64,000 bases of DNA. Origin: Streptomyces cucumeris (lineage in GTDB: Bacteria > Actinomycetota > Actinomycetes > Streptomycetales > Streptomycetaceae). The DNA lies in NCBI RefSeq assembly GCF_024295805.1, contig NZ_JANCLX010000005.1:124001-188000 (forward strand), written 5' to 3'. This document shows, piece after piece, positions 29,386 to 37,127 of the stretch; position 1 is the first letter of the stretch; every line of letters starts with the position of its first letter. The translations under genes were made by a program, and so were the position numbers. The notes under the pieces are model-generated. The model saw only the letters and a program-made list of their open reading frames with translations. It was not told where the DNA came from and searched no databases.

Positions 29386-29461
29386 GGAGTCAGGTTACCG
29401 CAGGGGGCCAAGGGCTCGCAGCGAGGGAATCGCGGCAGGGAGGCGGAGAAGGAGGGAAGAC

Positions 29462-29498
29462 AAAAGAGACGGACCGTCCATATCGGACAGTCCGTCTC
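29462..29498 (-). terminator. Terminator of tRNA-Ala (copy 1)
   Basis: Stem GAGACGGAC / GTCCGTCTC (29466-29474, 29490-29498), with an inner imperfect pairing. On the minus strand it is followed by TTTTG. It lies just after the tRNA 3' end, between the tRNA and the leuS leader. Confidence 0.85.
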
Positions 29499-29507
29499 CG
29501 GTCGCTG

Positions 29508-29580
29508 TGGAGCTAAGGAGAATTGAACTCCTGACCTCCTGCATGCCATGCAGGCGCTCTACCAACTGAGCTATAGCCCC
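29508..29580 (-). tRNA. tRNA-Ala (GGC anticodon), copy 1
   Basis: 73-base tRNA read on the minus strand. The acceptor stem GGGGCTA pairs with TAGCTCC, with discriminator A. The anticodon arm is CCTGC-ATGGCAT-GCAGG, giving anticodon GGC (Ala). The T-loop GTTCAATTC and D-arm CAGTTGGTAGAGCG are canonical. No CCA is encoded. A second identical gene lies at 32902-32974. A likely promoter is at 29620-29650. Confidence 0.97.
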
Positions 29581-29619
29581 AGGTCTTACTCCGCCCGGTT
29601 CCCCTCGGCGGCATCGCCT

Positions 29620-29650
29620 ACATTACACGGACGCCCCGGCCTTCCGCCAA
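29620..29650 (-). promoter_or_regulatory. Candidate tRNA-Ala promoter
   Basis: On the minus strand TTGGCG (29650-29645) is followed, after 17 to 19 bases, by TGTAAT/TAATGT (29627-29620), about 40 bases before the tRNA 5' end. Consistent with a housekeeping promoter. Confidence 0.45.
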
Positions 29651-29682
29651 ATCGATTGCCGCGGGGGCCGGAGCGGGCCCGG

Positions 29683-29916
29683 TCACGCCGTCGCGAACGA
29701 ATAGAAACGCTTCAGCGTGCAGTGCTCGTCGAGGAGCCGGCCGTAGATCGGCTCGCCCTCGAGCTCCCGGTAGGTCTCGATGGGATCGCCCTTGATGATC
29801 AGCGCCCGTGCGCACTCCGCGCACCAGTACTGGTAGTCGGAGTTGAGCGGCTCCATGTCGCGGACGATCGGCGTACCGCTGCCGCACCAGTCACATTTCC
29901 GGCTGTGTGCTCCCAT
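29683..29916 (-). CDS. Small zinc-ribbon-like protein (77 aa)
   Basis: Protein of 77 residues with two Cys-x2-Cys pairs (Cys8/Cys11 in CDWC and Cys32/Cys35 in CAEC) spaced like a zinc ribbon. The rest (DPIETYRELEGEPIYGRLLD) shows no known domain. ATG 29916 is chosen because the Cys motif starts soon after and GGAG lies about ten bases upstream; the open frame extends further upstream. It follows the 52-aa zinc-ribbon gene at 29922-30080 by five bases, so the two are probably one unit. A nucleic-acid or protein-binding role is plausible but not shown. Confidence 0.75.
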   Translation of the reverse strand: MGAHSRKCDWCGSGTPIVRDMEPLNSDYQYWCAECARALIIKGDPIETYRELEGEPIYGRLLDEHCTLKRFYSFATA

Positions 29917-29921
29917 GTCAC

Positions 29922-30080
29922 TCAGCTCCAGCTGTGCCCGCAGGCCGTACACACGTAGGAAACACCGCCGTTGTCGCCGAGGACCTGAGCCACTTTGCCG
30001 GAACCGCAGGACGGGCAGGCGATGCCCGGCCGATCCGTGTCGGACAGGTCCTCGATCGCGTCGAGGATGCTGGTCGGCAT
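29922..30080 (-). CDS. Very small zinc-ribbon protein (52 aa)
   Basis: Protein of 52 residues reading MPTSILDAIEDLSDTDRPGI to the end SWS, with Cys22/Cys25 (CPSC) and Cys44/Cys47 (CTAC) forming a classic two-knuckle zinc ribbon. The codons are G/C-ended except for a few. AGGTGGG directly precedes the ATG. Its stop falls five bases before the start of the next zinc-ribbon gene. It is too small for many gene finders. Function unknown. Confidence 0.7.
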   Translation of the reverse strand: MPTSILDAIEDLSDTDRPGIACPSCGSGKVAQVLGDNGGVSYVCTACGHSWS

Positions 30081-30156
30081 CCCACCTGCCCTCCCCATCG
30101 GACTGTCGGCCCCTGCCCCTCCGGCCGTCCGATTCTGCCACGGGACGACGCCCAGG

Positions 30157-31689
30157 TCAGCGGAGATGCCTCACACGCCTCGCCAGACCGAGCAGCGTTC
30201 CGCATGCCGCCGTCGCGGCCAGTGCGACGCAGGTCACCCACAGGGCGTCCGCCGAGGCGTGCGCTCCGGGCGCCGAGCCCTCCACCGCGGTCAGGAAGAC
30301 CGTGCCGAAGACCGCGACTCCGCTCAGCAGTCCGAGTTGAGCGGCCGTCACCAGAACACCGCTGGCGTCCGCCGCGTCCTGCTGCCGCACCGTCGCCAAC
30401 GTCCGCGTCAGCACGGGCCCGTAGGCGAGCGAGAGACCCGCTCCGGTGCCCGCGAGCACCAGGTAGAGCCAGAAGCCGCCGTCGCCCCCGTCGCGCAGCA
30501 CCAGACCGAGTCCGGTGAACGACACGGCCGCCAGCGCGAATCCGCCCGGTACCAGGGCGGGCTGCCAGCGCGCGGGCAGCTTCTGCCAGTTGAGCGCCAG
30601 GGTGCCGAACGCCGCAGCCGAGGGCACGAAGGTCAGCCCGGCCCGCATGGCGCTGTAGCCGAGCCCGCCCTGGACGTGCAGGGTGGTGGCGAACAGGAAG
30701 CCGCCGTTGGCCGCCATCCCCAGCATGATGCGGACCACCGCGACCGCCATCCCGGGCGCCCGCAGCACCCGCGGGGCGATCAGCGGCCTGCCGCCGCGCC
30801 GGGCCAGCCGCGCCTCGTATCCGGCGAACAGCGCCGTCAGGACCACGCTCAGGCCCAGCATGAGCCAGCCCCACAGCGGCCAGTCCCGCTCCGGTCCGAG
30901 CACCATGGGCACCGTGAACAGCAGGACCGCCGCGGCCAGCAGCACCAGACCGGGCAGGTCCAGTCCGCCGCGGAGCCCGCCGGCCGGGCCGCGCGCCTCC
31001 TCCGGCGGGCCCATCAGCCGCGGTCCGAGGACGAGGAGCAGCAGCCCGATCGGCACGTTCACCAGGAAGACCGGACGCCAGCCGGTGCCCATCAGGTCGG
31101 CCTCGACGAGCACACCGCCCACGACCAGTCCGGCGGCGGCCCCCGAGGCGAGCACCGCGGAGTACGCGCCGAGCGCCCGGGCCCGCGAACCGCCCGTGTA
31201 CGTCCGCTGGATGAGGGTGAGCACCTGCGGCAGCATCATGGCCGACGCCGCGCCCTGGATGAACCGGAAGGCGATCAGCTGTCCGGTGCCCTGGGCCAGA
31301 CCGCAGGCCAGCGAGGCGGCGGTGAACCCGGCGAGCCCGGACAGGAACATCCGCCGGTGGCCGAAGAGCGCGCCGAGCCGTGCTCCGGTGATCAGTAGTA
31401 CGGCGTAGGCGATGGTGTACCCGGCGATGACGAGCTGGAGTCCGGCGTCGGAGGCATGCAGATCGGTGCGCACGGTCGGTGCCGCGACATTGACGATGAA
31501 GACGTCGAGCACGGCCATGAGCTGGCCGGTCAGCACGATCGCGAGCAGCCAGCCGGGGCGTGGGGCGCGCCGGGTGGTGGGGACGGCGGCGGGAGTGTCA
31601 GTGGGCCGGTCTTTACTGGGTGCGGAGTCCTCGGCGGGCTCTGCCGCGGAGTCCTCGGCGGGGAGGGGGGTGGTCGGAGTGTGCGTCAT
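30157..31689 (-). CDS. MFS transporter, DHA2-type drug/H+ exporter
   Basis: Membrane transporter of 510 residues, with about 14 predicted helices, the size of the DHA2 (EmrB/QacA-type) family. The N-terminal tail is disordered and acidic. The first helix region carries AVLDVFIVNVAAPTV and the signature GARLGALFGHRRMFLSG, followed by RFIQGAASAMMLPQVLTLIQ; these are the loop-2 and motif-C equivalents. It is divergent from an HTH regulator, with 183 bases between start codons. Substrate unknown; efflux of an antibiotic or dye is typical for the family. Confidence 0.9.
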   Translation of the reverse strand: MTHTPTTPLPAEDSAAEPAEDSAPSKDRPTDTPAAVPTTRRAPRPGWLLAIVLTGQLMAVLDVFIVNVAAPTVRTDLHASDAGLQLVIAGYTIAYAVLLITGARLGALFGHRRMFLSGLAGFTAASLACGLAQGTGQLIAFRFIQGAASAMMLPQVLTLIQRTYTGGSRARALGAYSAVLASGAAAGLVVGGVLVEADLMGTGWRPVFLVNVPIGLLLLVLGPRLMGPPEEARGPAGGLRGGLDLPGLVLLAAAVLLFTVPMVLGPERDWPLWGWLMLGLSVVLTALFAGYEARLARRGGRPLIAPRVLRAPGMAVAVVRIMLGMAANGGFLFATTLHVQGGLGYSAMRAGLTFVPSAAAFGTLALNWQKLPARWQPALVPGGFALAAVSFTGLGLVLRDGGDGGFWLYLVLAGTGAGLSLAYGPVLTRTLATVRQQDAADASGVLVTAAQLGLLSGVAVFGTVFLTAVEGSAPGAHASADALWVTCVALAATAACGTLLGLARRVRHLR

Positions 31690-31872
31690 GAGCCGAGCGT
31701 GCGGGCCCGCCGGTACCGGTAACGAGAGCCCGCCGATGCTGGTAGTGGCAGCACCTGGCAGTATCCGGCCGCCGCCGGGACCATGGAGTACCGGTGGTCC
31801 CTCGCGCGGGGGCCGTCACGGGGGCGTCCGCCACGGGGGACGGCGCCGCCACGGGGGACAGGGGAATCGACG
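31690..31872. promoter_or_regulatory. Divergent control region of the MFS and HTH genes
   Basis: This 183-base region between start codons contains two copies of TACCGGT (31714-31720, part of the palindrome CCGGTACCGG at 31710-31719, and 31789-31795). It also has direct repeats of TGGTAGT/TGGCAGTA around 31741-31765. They are candidate sites for the adjacent HTH regulator. No clear sigma-factor promoter could be assigned. Confidence 0.4.
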
Positions 31873-32823
31873 ATGAGCGTGAACACCGCCGGACACCGGC
31901 AGACCGTCCAGCAGCGGCGGCGGCCCGAGCTGGCCGCGTTCCTGCGCAGCCGCCGGGCCCGGGTGACCCCGGCGGACGTGGGGATGGCGCCCGGGCTGCG
32001 CCGCCGCACCCCCGGGCTGCGCCGGGAGGAGGTCGCCCAGCTCTCCGGGGTCGGCGTCACCTGGTACACCTGGCTGGAGCAGGGCCGCCCGATCAACGCG
32101 AGCGTGCAGGTGCTGGACGCGGTCGCGCGCACCCTGCGGCTCGACCCGGCCGAGCGCGAGCACCTGTACCACCTGGCGGAGGTCCCGTACGTCCCGGACC
32201 GCGCGCGGGACGCGGGCACCGTCGGCCCCGAGGTGCAGGGCATCCTGGACGCGCTCGATCCGCTCCCGGCCGTGGTCTACAACGCCCGCTACGACATCCT
32301 GGCGTACAACGCCGGTTACCAGCACCTGTTTCCGTCGATGCTGCTGACCTCACCCTCCGAGCGGAACGTGCTGTGGCAGCTCTTCGTCAACCAGCGCTGC
32401 TGCGTCGCGCTGCACAACCTGGACCAGGAGCTGCCGGTCATCGTGGGCACGCTGCGCGGTGCGTACGGACGGCATCTGGGCGAGCCCGCGTGGGAGGAGT
32501 TCCTCACCCGGCTGCTGGCCGCCAGCGATCATTTCGCCCGGCTCTGGCGCACCGGGGACGTCGCCCCGCCCGGTTCGCGGATCAAGGTGGTGCAACATGC
32601 CTCGGTCGGCGCGATACGGCTGATCTCCACGTCGATGCAGATCAACGGGGCGCCGGAGAACCGGGTCGTGGTCTACACCCCGGACGGCGAGGAGAGCCGG
32701 CTCTTCCTGGAGCGGCTACGGGGCATCCACGACCCGCTGATCGGCTGCTCCGTCCATGTCCGCCCGCTCTCCGCGATGCGGGCGGCGCGCGACGGGCGGG
32801 CCCGGTCCGCCGACCGCGTGTGA
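31873..32823 (+). CDS. Helix-turn-helix regulator with MmyB-like ligand-binding domain
   Basis: Protein of 316 residues. The N-terminal HTH of the XRE type is at about residues 20-75 (LAAFLRSRRARVTPADVG, then LRREEVAQLSGVGVTWYTWL, the recognition region). The C-terminal about 200 residues match the MmyB/MltR ligand-binding domain (PAVVYNARYDILAYN, NRVVVYTPDGEESRLFLERL). The start ATG 31873 is preceded by GGGGA; an earlier in-frame ATG is possible. It is divergent from the MFS exporter, as is usual for such pairs, so it likely controls that exporter in response to a small molecule. Confidence 0.88.
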   Translation: MSVNTAGHRQTVQQRRRPELAAFLRSRRARVTPADVGMAPGLRRRTPGLRREEVAQLSGVGVTWYTWLEQGRPINASVQVLDAVARTLRLDPAEREHLYHLAEVPYVPDRARDAGTVGPEVQGILDALDPLPAVVYNARYDILAYNAGYQHLFPSMLLTSPSERNVLWQLFVNQRCCVALHNLDQELPVIVGTLRGAYGRHLGEPAWEEFLTRLLAASDHFARLWRTGDVAPPGSRIKVVQHASVGAIRLISTSMQINGAPENRVVVYTPDGEESRLFLERLRGIHDPLIGCSVHVRPLSAMRAARDGRARSADRV

Positions 32824-32850
32824 CGGGCCGGGAAAAGCAACGGGGGCGGG

Positions 32851-32889
32851 AAAAGCAACGGTCCCGCCCCCTCGGAAGGGGACGGGACC
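32851..32889 (-). terminator. Terminator of tRNA-Ala (copy 2)
   Basis: Long stem, about 14 bp with one mismatch, between 32860-32873 and 32876-32889 (GGTCCCG...CGGGACC), followed on the minus strand by TTTTCC. A direct repeat of GGGAAAAGCAACGG lies nearby. It may also serve the convergent HTH gene. Confidence 0.75.
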
Positions 32890-32901
32890 GGCGCGGTGCT
32901 G

Positions 32902-32974
32902 TGGAGCTAAGGAGAATTGAACTCCTGACCTCCTGCATGCCATGCAGGCGCTCTACCAACTGAGCTATAGCCCC
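32902..32974 (-). tRNA. tRNA-Ala (GGC anticodon), copy 2
   Basis: Identical in all 73 bases to the copy at 29508-29580, including anticodon GGC, discriminator A and lack of CCA. Identity also covers four bases beyond the 3' end and stops at the 5' flank. The flanking terminator and promoter sequences differ from copy 1, so the two copies are separate transcription units. Confidence 0.97.
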
Positions 32975-33046
32975 GCTGTTCCCTGCGCCGGAGCGCTTCG
33001 AACGAGTAGGAGCATAGCCGGTGACCAGCCGGAAAAGGAAATCCGC

Positions 33047-33700
33047 TCAGTCGTCGTCGCCGAGCACCGGCTCGGGCAGCGATCCGGCGTTGTGCTCCAG
33101 CAGCCGCCAGCCGCGCACCCCCTCGCCCAGCACCGACCAGCAGCAGTTGGACAGGCCGCCCAGCGCCTCCCAGGTCCGGGGCTCCAGACCGAGCAGCCGG
33201 CCGATGGTGGTGCGGAAGGTGCCGCCGTGGCTGACCACCACGAGCGTGCCGCCGTCGGGCAGCTTGTCGGCACTCTCCAGGACCACCGGGGCGGCCCGGT
33301 CGGCGACCTCGGTCTCCAGTTCGCCGCCACCGCGGCGGATGGGCTCACCGCGCTTCCACGCGGTGTACTCGGTACCGAAGCGCGCCATGATCTCGTCATG
33401 GGTGAGCCCCTGCCACTGCCCGGCGTAGGTCTCCCGGAGCGCCGCGTCGTGGGAGACCGACAGACCGGTGACCGCCGCCAGCTCGGCGGCGGTGGCCGCG
33501 GCCCGCTTGAGGTCGGAGGCGACGATCGCGTCCGGCTTCAGCCCGGCCAGCAGCCGGGCCGCGCGGCGTGCCTGCGCGACCCCGGTCTCGGTCAGCTCGA
33601 TGTCCAGGGAGCCCTGGAAGCGGCGCTCGATGTTCCAGGCCGTCTGGCCGTGCCGCCACAGGACGACACGGCGCCCCCGGCCACCGGTGGTGCCGTTCAG
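33047..33700 (-). CDS. Histidine phosphatase family protein (likely CTG start)
   Basis: Phosphoglycerate-mutase-like phosphatase of about 217 residues. The catalytic RHGQT is at about residues 16-20 and the second histidine motif VVSHGGT near 150; STTAELAAVTG and ETYAGQWQG are family-like. No ATG, GTG or TTG lies in frame between the rsfS stop region and the catalytic RHG. The only start that fits is CTG at 33700-33698, whose CTG overlaps the rsfS TGA as CTGA, with GGTGAG about five bases upstream. Function could be cobalamin-pathway or sugar-phosphate related; not determined. Confidence 0.8.
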   Translation of the reverse strand: MNGTTGGRGRRVVLWRHGQTAWNIERRFQGSLDIELTETGVAQARRAARLLAGLKPDAIVASDLKRAAATAAELAAVTGLSVSHDAALRETYAGQWQGLTHDEIMARFGTEYTAWKRGEPIRRGGGELETEVADRAAPVVLESADKLPDGGTLVVVSHGGTFRTTIGRLLGLEPRTWEALGGLSNCCWSVLGEGVRGWRLLEHNAGSLPEPVLGDDD

Positions 33701-34137
33701 CTCAGCTCACCGCCAGCGGGGCCGCCGTCGCCGTGGGCCTGCGCGTACTCCTCCGCCTTGCCGCGGGTGGCGACGGCGTCCTCCGGGAGCTCAAGCTGCG
33801 GGCAGTCCTTCCACAGCCGCTCCAGGGCGTAGAAGACCCGCTCCTCGCTGTGCTGGACGTGCACCACGACGTCCACGTAGTCCAGCAGCACCCAGCGGGC
33901 CTCGCGGTCGCCCTCCCGGCGCACCGGCTTGGCGCCGAGCTCCTTGTTCAGCCGCTCCTCGATCTCGTCGACGATCGACTTCACCTGCCGGTCGTTGGGC
34001 GCCGAGGCCAGCAGGAAGGCGTCGGTGATCGAGAGGACGTCGCTGACGTCGTACGCGATGATGTCGTGCGCGAGCTTGTCGGCGGCTGCCTGGGCGGCGG
34101 CGTTGATGAGCTCGATGGAGCGGTCCGTGGCGGTCAC
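33697..34137 (-). CDS. rsfS: Ribosome silencing factor RsfS
   Basis: Protein of 146 residues (RsfS/YbeB/Iojap) that binds L14 and prevents subunit joining in stationary or starved cells. Family patterns: AADKLAHDIIAYDVSDV, TDAFLLASAPNDRQVKSI and ARWVLLDYVDVVVHVQH. GTG 34137 is chosen, as it precedes the conserved region; the ribosome site is weak. Downstream it overlaps a histidine phosphatase gene, and upstream are the LytR-type gene and nadD, the usual rsfS neighbours. Confidence 0.92.
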   Translation of the reverse strand: MTATDRSIELINAAAQAAADKLAHDIIAYDVSDVLSITDAFLLASAPNDRQVKSIVDEIEERLNKELGAKPVRREGDREARWVLLDYVDVVVHVQHSEERVFYALERLWKDCPQLELPEDAVATRGKAEEYAQAHGDGGPAGGELS

Positions 34138-34275
34138 AGGCTGGCTTTCGGTCGTCTTCGTACCCCGAGGGTCTGGCACCCCAAGGGTCTCACGCCCCGC
34201 CGCCACCCCGTCGTGCCAGGACGGTGCCAGGACCGGCGAGCGCCCCGCACACGCCACAGCGGCCGCACACACACG

Positions 34276-34309
34276 ACCGCGGCGGCCGCCCGGAGGCGGC
34301 CGCCGCGGT
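34276..34309 (-). terminator. Terminator of the LytR-type gene
   Basis: A perfect 15-bp stem (ACCGCGGCGGCCGCC, 34276-34290, with 34295-34309) and CGGA loop, in the 195-base gap between the LytR-type stop (34333) and rsfS. No T-run follows. Confidence 0.75.
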
Positions 34310-34332
34310 GGTCCTGCGGAGGGGTCGGGCGC

Positions 34333-36147
34333 TCAGCTCCCGCCCCGGTAGTCCCGGCCGAGGACGACGGTGATGTCCGCGTTGGCCGCGCCCTTGCCCT
34401 TGCGCACCGCGCTCGCGGACAGGCCCAGGGTCTTGGCGACCTCCTTGGCCTGGGCCGCCTGGGCGGCCCGGACGTAGGTGACCCGCGAGACCGACTGCGG
34501 GGTGCCACCGCCCTCGGTCGCGGAGACGACCGTGAAACCGCCGTTGACCAGCGTCACCCGGGCCGATCCCGCCGCGTCCGCGGTGCCGCCCGCGTTGGTC
34601 ACGCTGACCCGCGGGGCGTCGCCCCCGGTGTTCTTGACCGCGCCGCCGAGGACATCCTTGACCACATGGTCGGTGGCCCGCGCGCTGAGCGTGCCGTCCT
34701 GGCGCACCGGCAGCATCGCGGTGTCGTAGTCGCCGCCCTTGGCCTGTCCGGCCAGCCGGGCCAGTGAGGCGCCGAGCTGCGCTTCCGACAGCGACGGATC
34801 GGGGATCTGGGCCAGCGACTCCACGGTGCTGGTCGCGCCCTTCTCGTCACTGGACAGCTTCTTCAGCGCCGCGTGCATGACCTGCCCGAACCGGGCAAGC
34901 TGCTTGGTCTGCGGCTCGCCCGGCGCCCGGTACGTGGCGTAGGCCACGGCGCCCTGGCCGCCCAGGGGCTGCTCCGGGCCCTTCTTCACCAGCGGAGCGG
35001 CGCCCTTCTGCTTGTCCGGCACGACCGCGTCGGTGGTCACGGTGATCCCGCCGACCAGCTCGACCAGGTTCTCCAGGTACGGGGTGTCCAGCCGCCAGGT
35101 GCCCTGGATCCGCGAGCCCAGCAGGGTGCTCAGGGACTCCCGGGTGGAGTCCGAACCCTCGTCGGTGACCGACTTGCCCAGTGTGGTGGAGCCGCCCTCC
35201 TCGGTGGAGACGGACAGCGCGTTGGGCAGCAGGACGGTGGTGCCCTTGCCCGTGGTCTCGTTGTCCACCAGCAGCGCGGTGGAGCTGCGGCCGCCCTTGG
35301 TCTCGCGCAGGTGGACCACGATCACATCGCGCTGCTGCGGACCGCCCGCGGCCTCGTCGGACGTCCCGCCGGACACTCCCGGCAGCTTGCCCGCGGCCCA
35401 GAGGTAGCCGACCCCGCCGGTGGCGGCCAGGACCAGCACCACGATCAGGGCGACCATGCGGTTGCGGCCCTTGCGCTTGCGCTCGTCGCGCCGCTCGGTG
35501 CGGGTCTCGGCGAACTTCAGCCAGTCGATGACGTCGTCGGTTTCCTCGTCCTCCTCCTCGACGAAGGAGAACTGCTCGGTCCGGTAGTCCTCGTCGGGGT
35601 CGTCCTTCGCCCCCGACGGGCCGGCTGCCCCCGCGGCGCCCGGCCCGCGGGCGGGCTCCGGCTCGTCCGCGGCGGGCCCGGACCGCTGCTCCTCCCGCAG
35701 CGCCTCGGGGCTCAGCTCCTCGTACGGGTGCGCCTCGCGCTGCGGCGGGACGGTGGGGGCGGCGTAGTCATAGCCGTAGCCCTGCTGCCGGGTGTCGTAC
35801 GGGTACTGCTGCGGGGCGGCGTACGGGTCGTACGGCTGGGCCTGGGGCTGCTGCTGCGCCTGCGGATGCGCCGCCTGGGCGTGCTGCTGGGCGTACGGGT
35901 CGTAGCCGTAGCCGCCCTGCCCCTGCTGTCCGCCCTGAGGCGGCGCCTGCCCGTACGGGTCGTACGCCTGCCCCTGCCCCTGCTCATAGCTCTGCTGCGG
36001 GTCATAACCCTGCTGTGGGTCATAGGTCTGCTGCCCGGCCTGCGGCTGGTAGACCGGACGCCCATAGGCGTCGTAGCCGTAGATCCGCGGCTCCGGGGCG
36101 TACGGATCCTGCGCGTACGGGTCGTACGGGTCCTGTCCGTCATTCAC
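34333..36147 (-). CDS. LytR-CpsA-Psr-like membrane protein with LytR C-terminal domain
   Basis: Protein of 604 residues. The first ~220 residues are a disordered Tyr/Gln/Pro-rich cytoplasmic tail with many PYDPYAQ-type repeats. One membrane helix is at about 230-252. The extracellular part begins with a divergent LCP domain: DVIVVHLRETKGGRSSTALL stands where the LCP catalytic region would be, but the usual Asp/Arg-rich signature is weak. It ends with a LytR C-terminal domain (RVSVTNAGGTADAA...VTLVNGGFTV). LCP enzymes attach teichoic-acid-like polymers to peptidoglycan; whether this copy is catalytic is doubtful. It follows nadD by 14 bases. Confidence 0.82.
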   Translation of the reverse strand: MNDGQDPYDPYAQDPYAPEPRIYGYDAYGRPVYQPQAGQQTYDPQQGYDPQQSYEQGQGQAYDPYGQAPPQGGQQGQGGYGYDPYAQQHAQAAHPQAQQQPQAQPYDPYAAPQQYPYDTRQQGYGYDYAAPTVPPQREAHPYEELSPEALREEQRSGPAADEPEPARGPGAAGAAGPSGAKDDPDEDYRTEQFSFVEEEDEETDDVIDWLKFAETRTERRDERKRKGRNRMVALIVVLVLAATGGVGYLWAAGKLPGVSGGTSDEAAGGPQQRDVIVVHLRETKGGRSSTALLVDNETTGKGTTVLLPNALSVSTEEGGSTTLGKSVTDEGSDSTRESLSTLLGSRIQGTWRLDTPYLENLVELVGGITVTTDAVVPDKQKGAAPLVKKGPEQPLGGQGAVAYATYRAPGEPQTKQLARFGQVMHAALKKLSSDEKGATSTVESLAQIPDPSLSEAQLGASLARLAGQAKGGDYDTAMLPVRQDGTLSARATDHVVKDVLGGAVKNTGGDAPRVSVTNAGGTADAAGSARVTLVNGGFTVVSATEGGGTPQSVSRVTYVRAAQAAQAKEVAKTLGLSASAVRKGKGAANADITVVLGRDYRGGS

Positions 36148-36161
36148 CGGGCGTACCCCTA

Positions 36162-36773
36162 TCAGCAGTCGTGCCGGTACAGCTCGCGCTTGTCGATGTA
36201 GCGCACCACGCCGTCCGGCACCAGGTACCAGACGGGTTCGCCGTGCACGACGCGCGAGCGGCAGTCCGAGGAGGAGATGGCCAGCGCGGGCACCTCGACC
36301 AGGGACACCCCGCCCTCCGGCAGACCCGGGTCGGCCAGTATGTGCCCCGGCCGGGTCACTCCGATGAAGTGGGCGAGCGAGAACAGCTCTTCGGCGTCGC
36401 GCCAGGTGAGGATCTGGGCGAGCGCGTCAGCGCCGGTGATGAAGAACAGGTCCGCGTCACCGTTGGACGCCTTGAGGTCCCGGAGGGTGTCGGTGGTGTA
36501 CGTCGGCCCGCCGCGGTCGATGTCGATGCGGCTGACCGAGAACTGCGGGTTGGAGGCGGTCGCGATGACCGTCATCAGATAGCGGTCCTCGGCCGGGGAG
36601 ACCTTCTTGTGGCTCTTCTGCCACGGCTGCCCGGTGGGCACGAACACCACCTCGTCGAGGTGGAACTGCGACGCCACCTCACTCGCCGCGACCAGGTGTC
36701 CGTGGTGGATCGGGTCGAACGTCCCGCCCATCACACCGAGCCGCCGCTTGCCGGGCACCTTCTGCTCTTCCAT
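36162..36773 (-). CDS. nadD: Nicotinate-nucleotide adenylyltransferase
   Basis: Enzyme of 203 residues that makes deamido-NAD from nicotinate mononucleotide and ATP. The nucleotidyltransferase motif [12 protein letters not shown] is at about residue 15, and the ISSSDCRSR near the C-terminus is the second ATP-binding motif. Start ATG 36773 is preceded by TAGGGT eight bases upstream, a near-leaderless signature. It leads a run nadD, LytR-type gene, rsfS, phosphatase on the minus strand. Confidence 0.93.
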   Translation of the reverse strand: MEEQKVPGKRRLGVMGGTFDPIHHGHLVAASEVASQFHLDEVVFVPTGQPWQKSHKKVSPAEDRYLMTVIATASNPQFSVSRIDIDRGGPTYTTDTLRDLKASNGDADLFFITGADALAQILTWRDAEELFSLAHFIGVTRPGHILADPGLPEGGVSLVEVPALAISSSDCRSRVVHGEPVWYLVPDGVVRYIDKRELYRHDC

Positions 36774-36832
36774 GCGTGCAGACCCTACTGGGCCCGGTCC
36801 GCGGCCGGGGCCCGCAGGGTCCACGGCCCCGG

Positions 36833-37000
36833 TCAGCGGTCCCGGTTGAAGCGGGTGGTGATCCACAGCAGCAGCAGCAGGATGAGCAGCGCGCCACCAC
36901 CGGTCACATACGGGCTGATGCTCGCGTGGGTGTCGGTGTGGTGCTCGCCACCCTCGGCGGCAAGGGTGGCCAGGGTGTGTGCGGTGCTGTAAGCGCTCAT
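36833..37000 (-). CDS. Small membrane protein (55 aa)
   Basis: Protein of 55 residues reading [20 protein letters not shown] at the N-terminus, then a single strong hydrophobic helix (about 33-48, [13 protein letters not shown]) and a basic C-terminus RFNRDR. The hydrophobic helix makes it a single-pass membrane protein, N-out or N-in unclear. Codons are strongly G/C-ended. It lies just upstream of nadD on the same strand. Similar small proteins occur near nadD in streptomycetes; function unknown. Confidence 0.65.
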   Translation of the reverse strand: MSAYSTAHTLATLAAEGGEHHTDTHASISPYVTGGGALLILLLLLWITTRFNRDR

Positions 37001-37127
37001 CGCGGGGCACTACCTATCGGGGTCTAGGCGTCGAATCACGTCGGCCACATCGTATGCGAGCCGTGTTCGGCCCCGCTCTCCGCGCCGCCCCTGACGTCCC
37101 GTACCCGGTCGGGGGTTGGGCGCGGGG

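Noticed and set aside
29210..29400. A T-box riboswitch upstream of leuS
   Set aside because: No clear T-box consensus or specifier loop was found; instead a leader peptide with Leu codons and a terminator are present, which fit attenuation by translation.
29508..32974. A genomic island or integrated element between the tRNA-Ala copies
   Set aside because: No integrase, excisionase, transposase or att core was seen; base composition and codon use are like the rest. Only the duplicated tRNA is notable.
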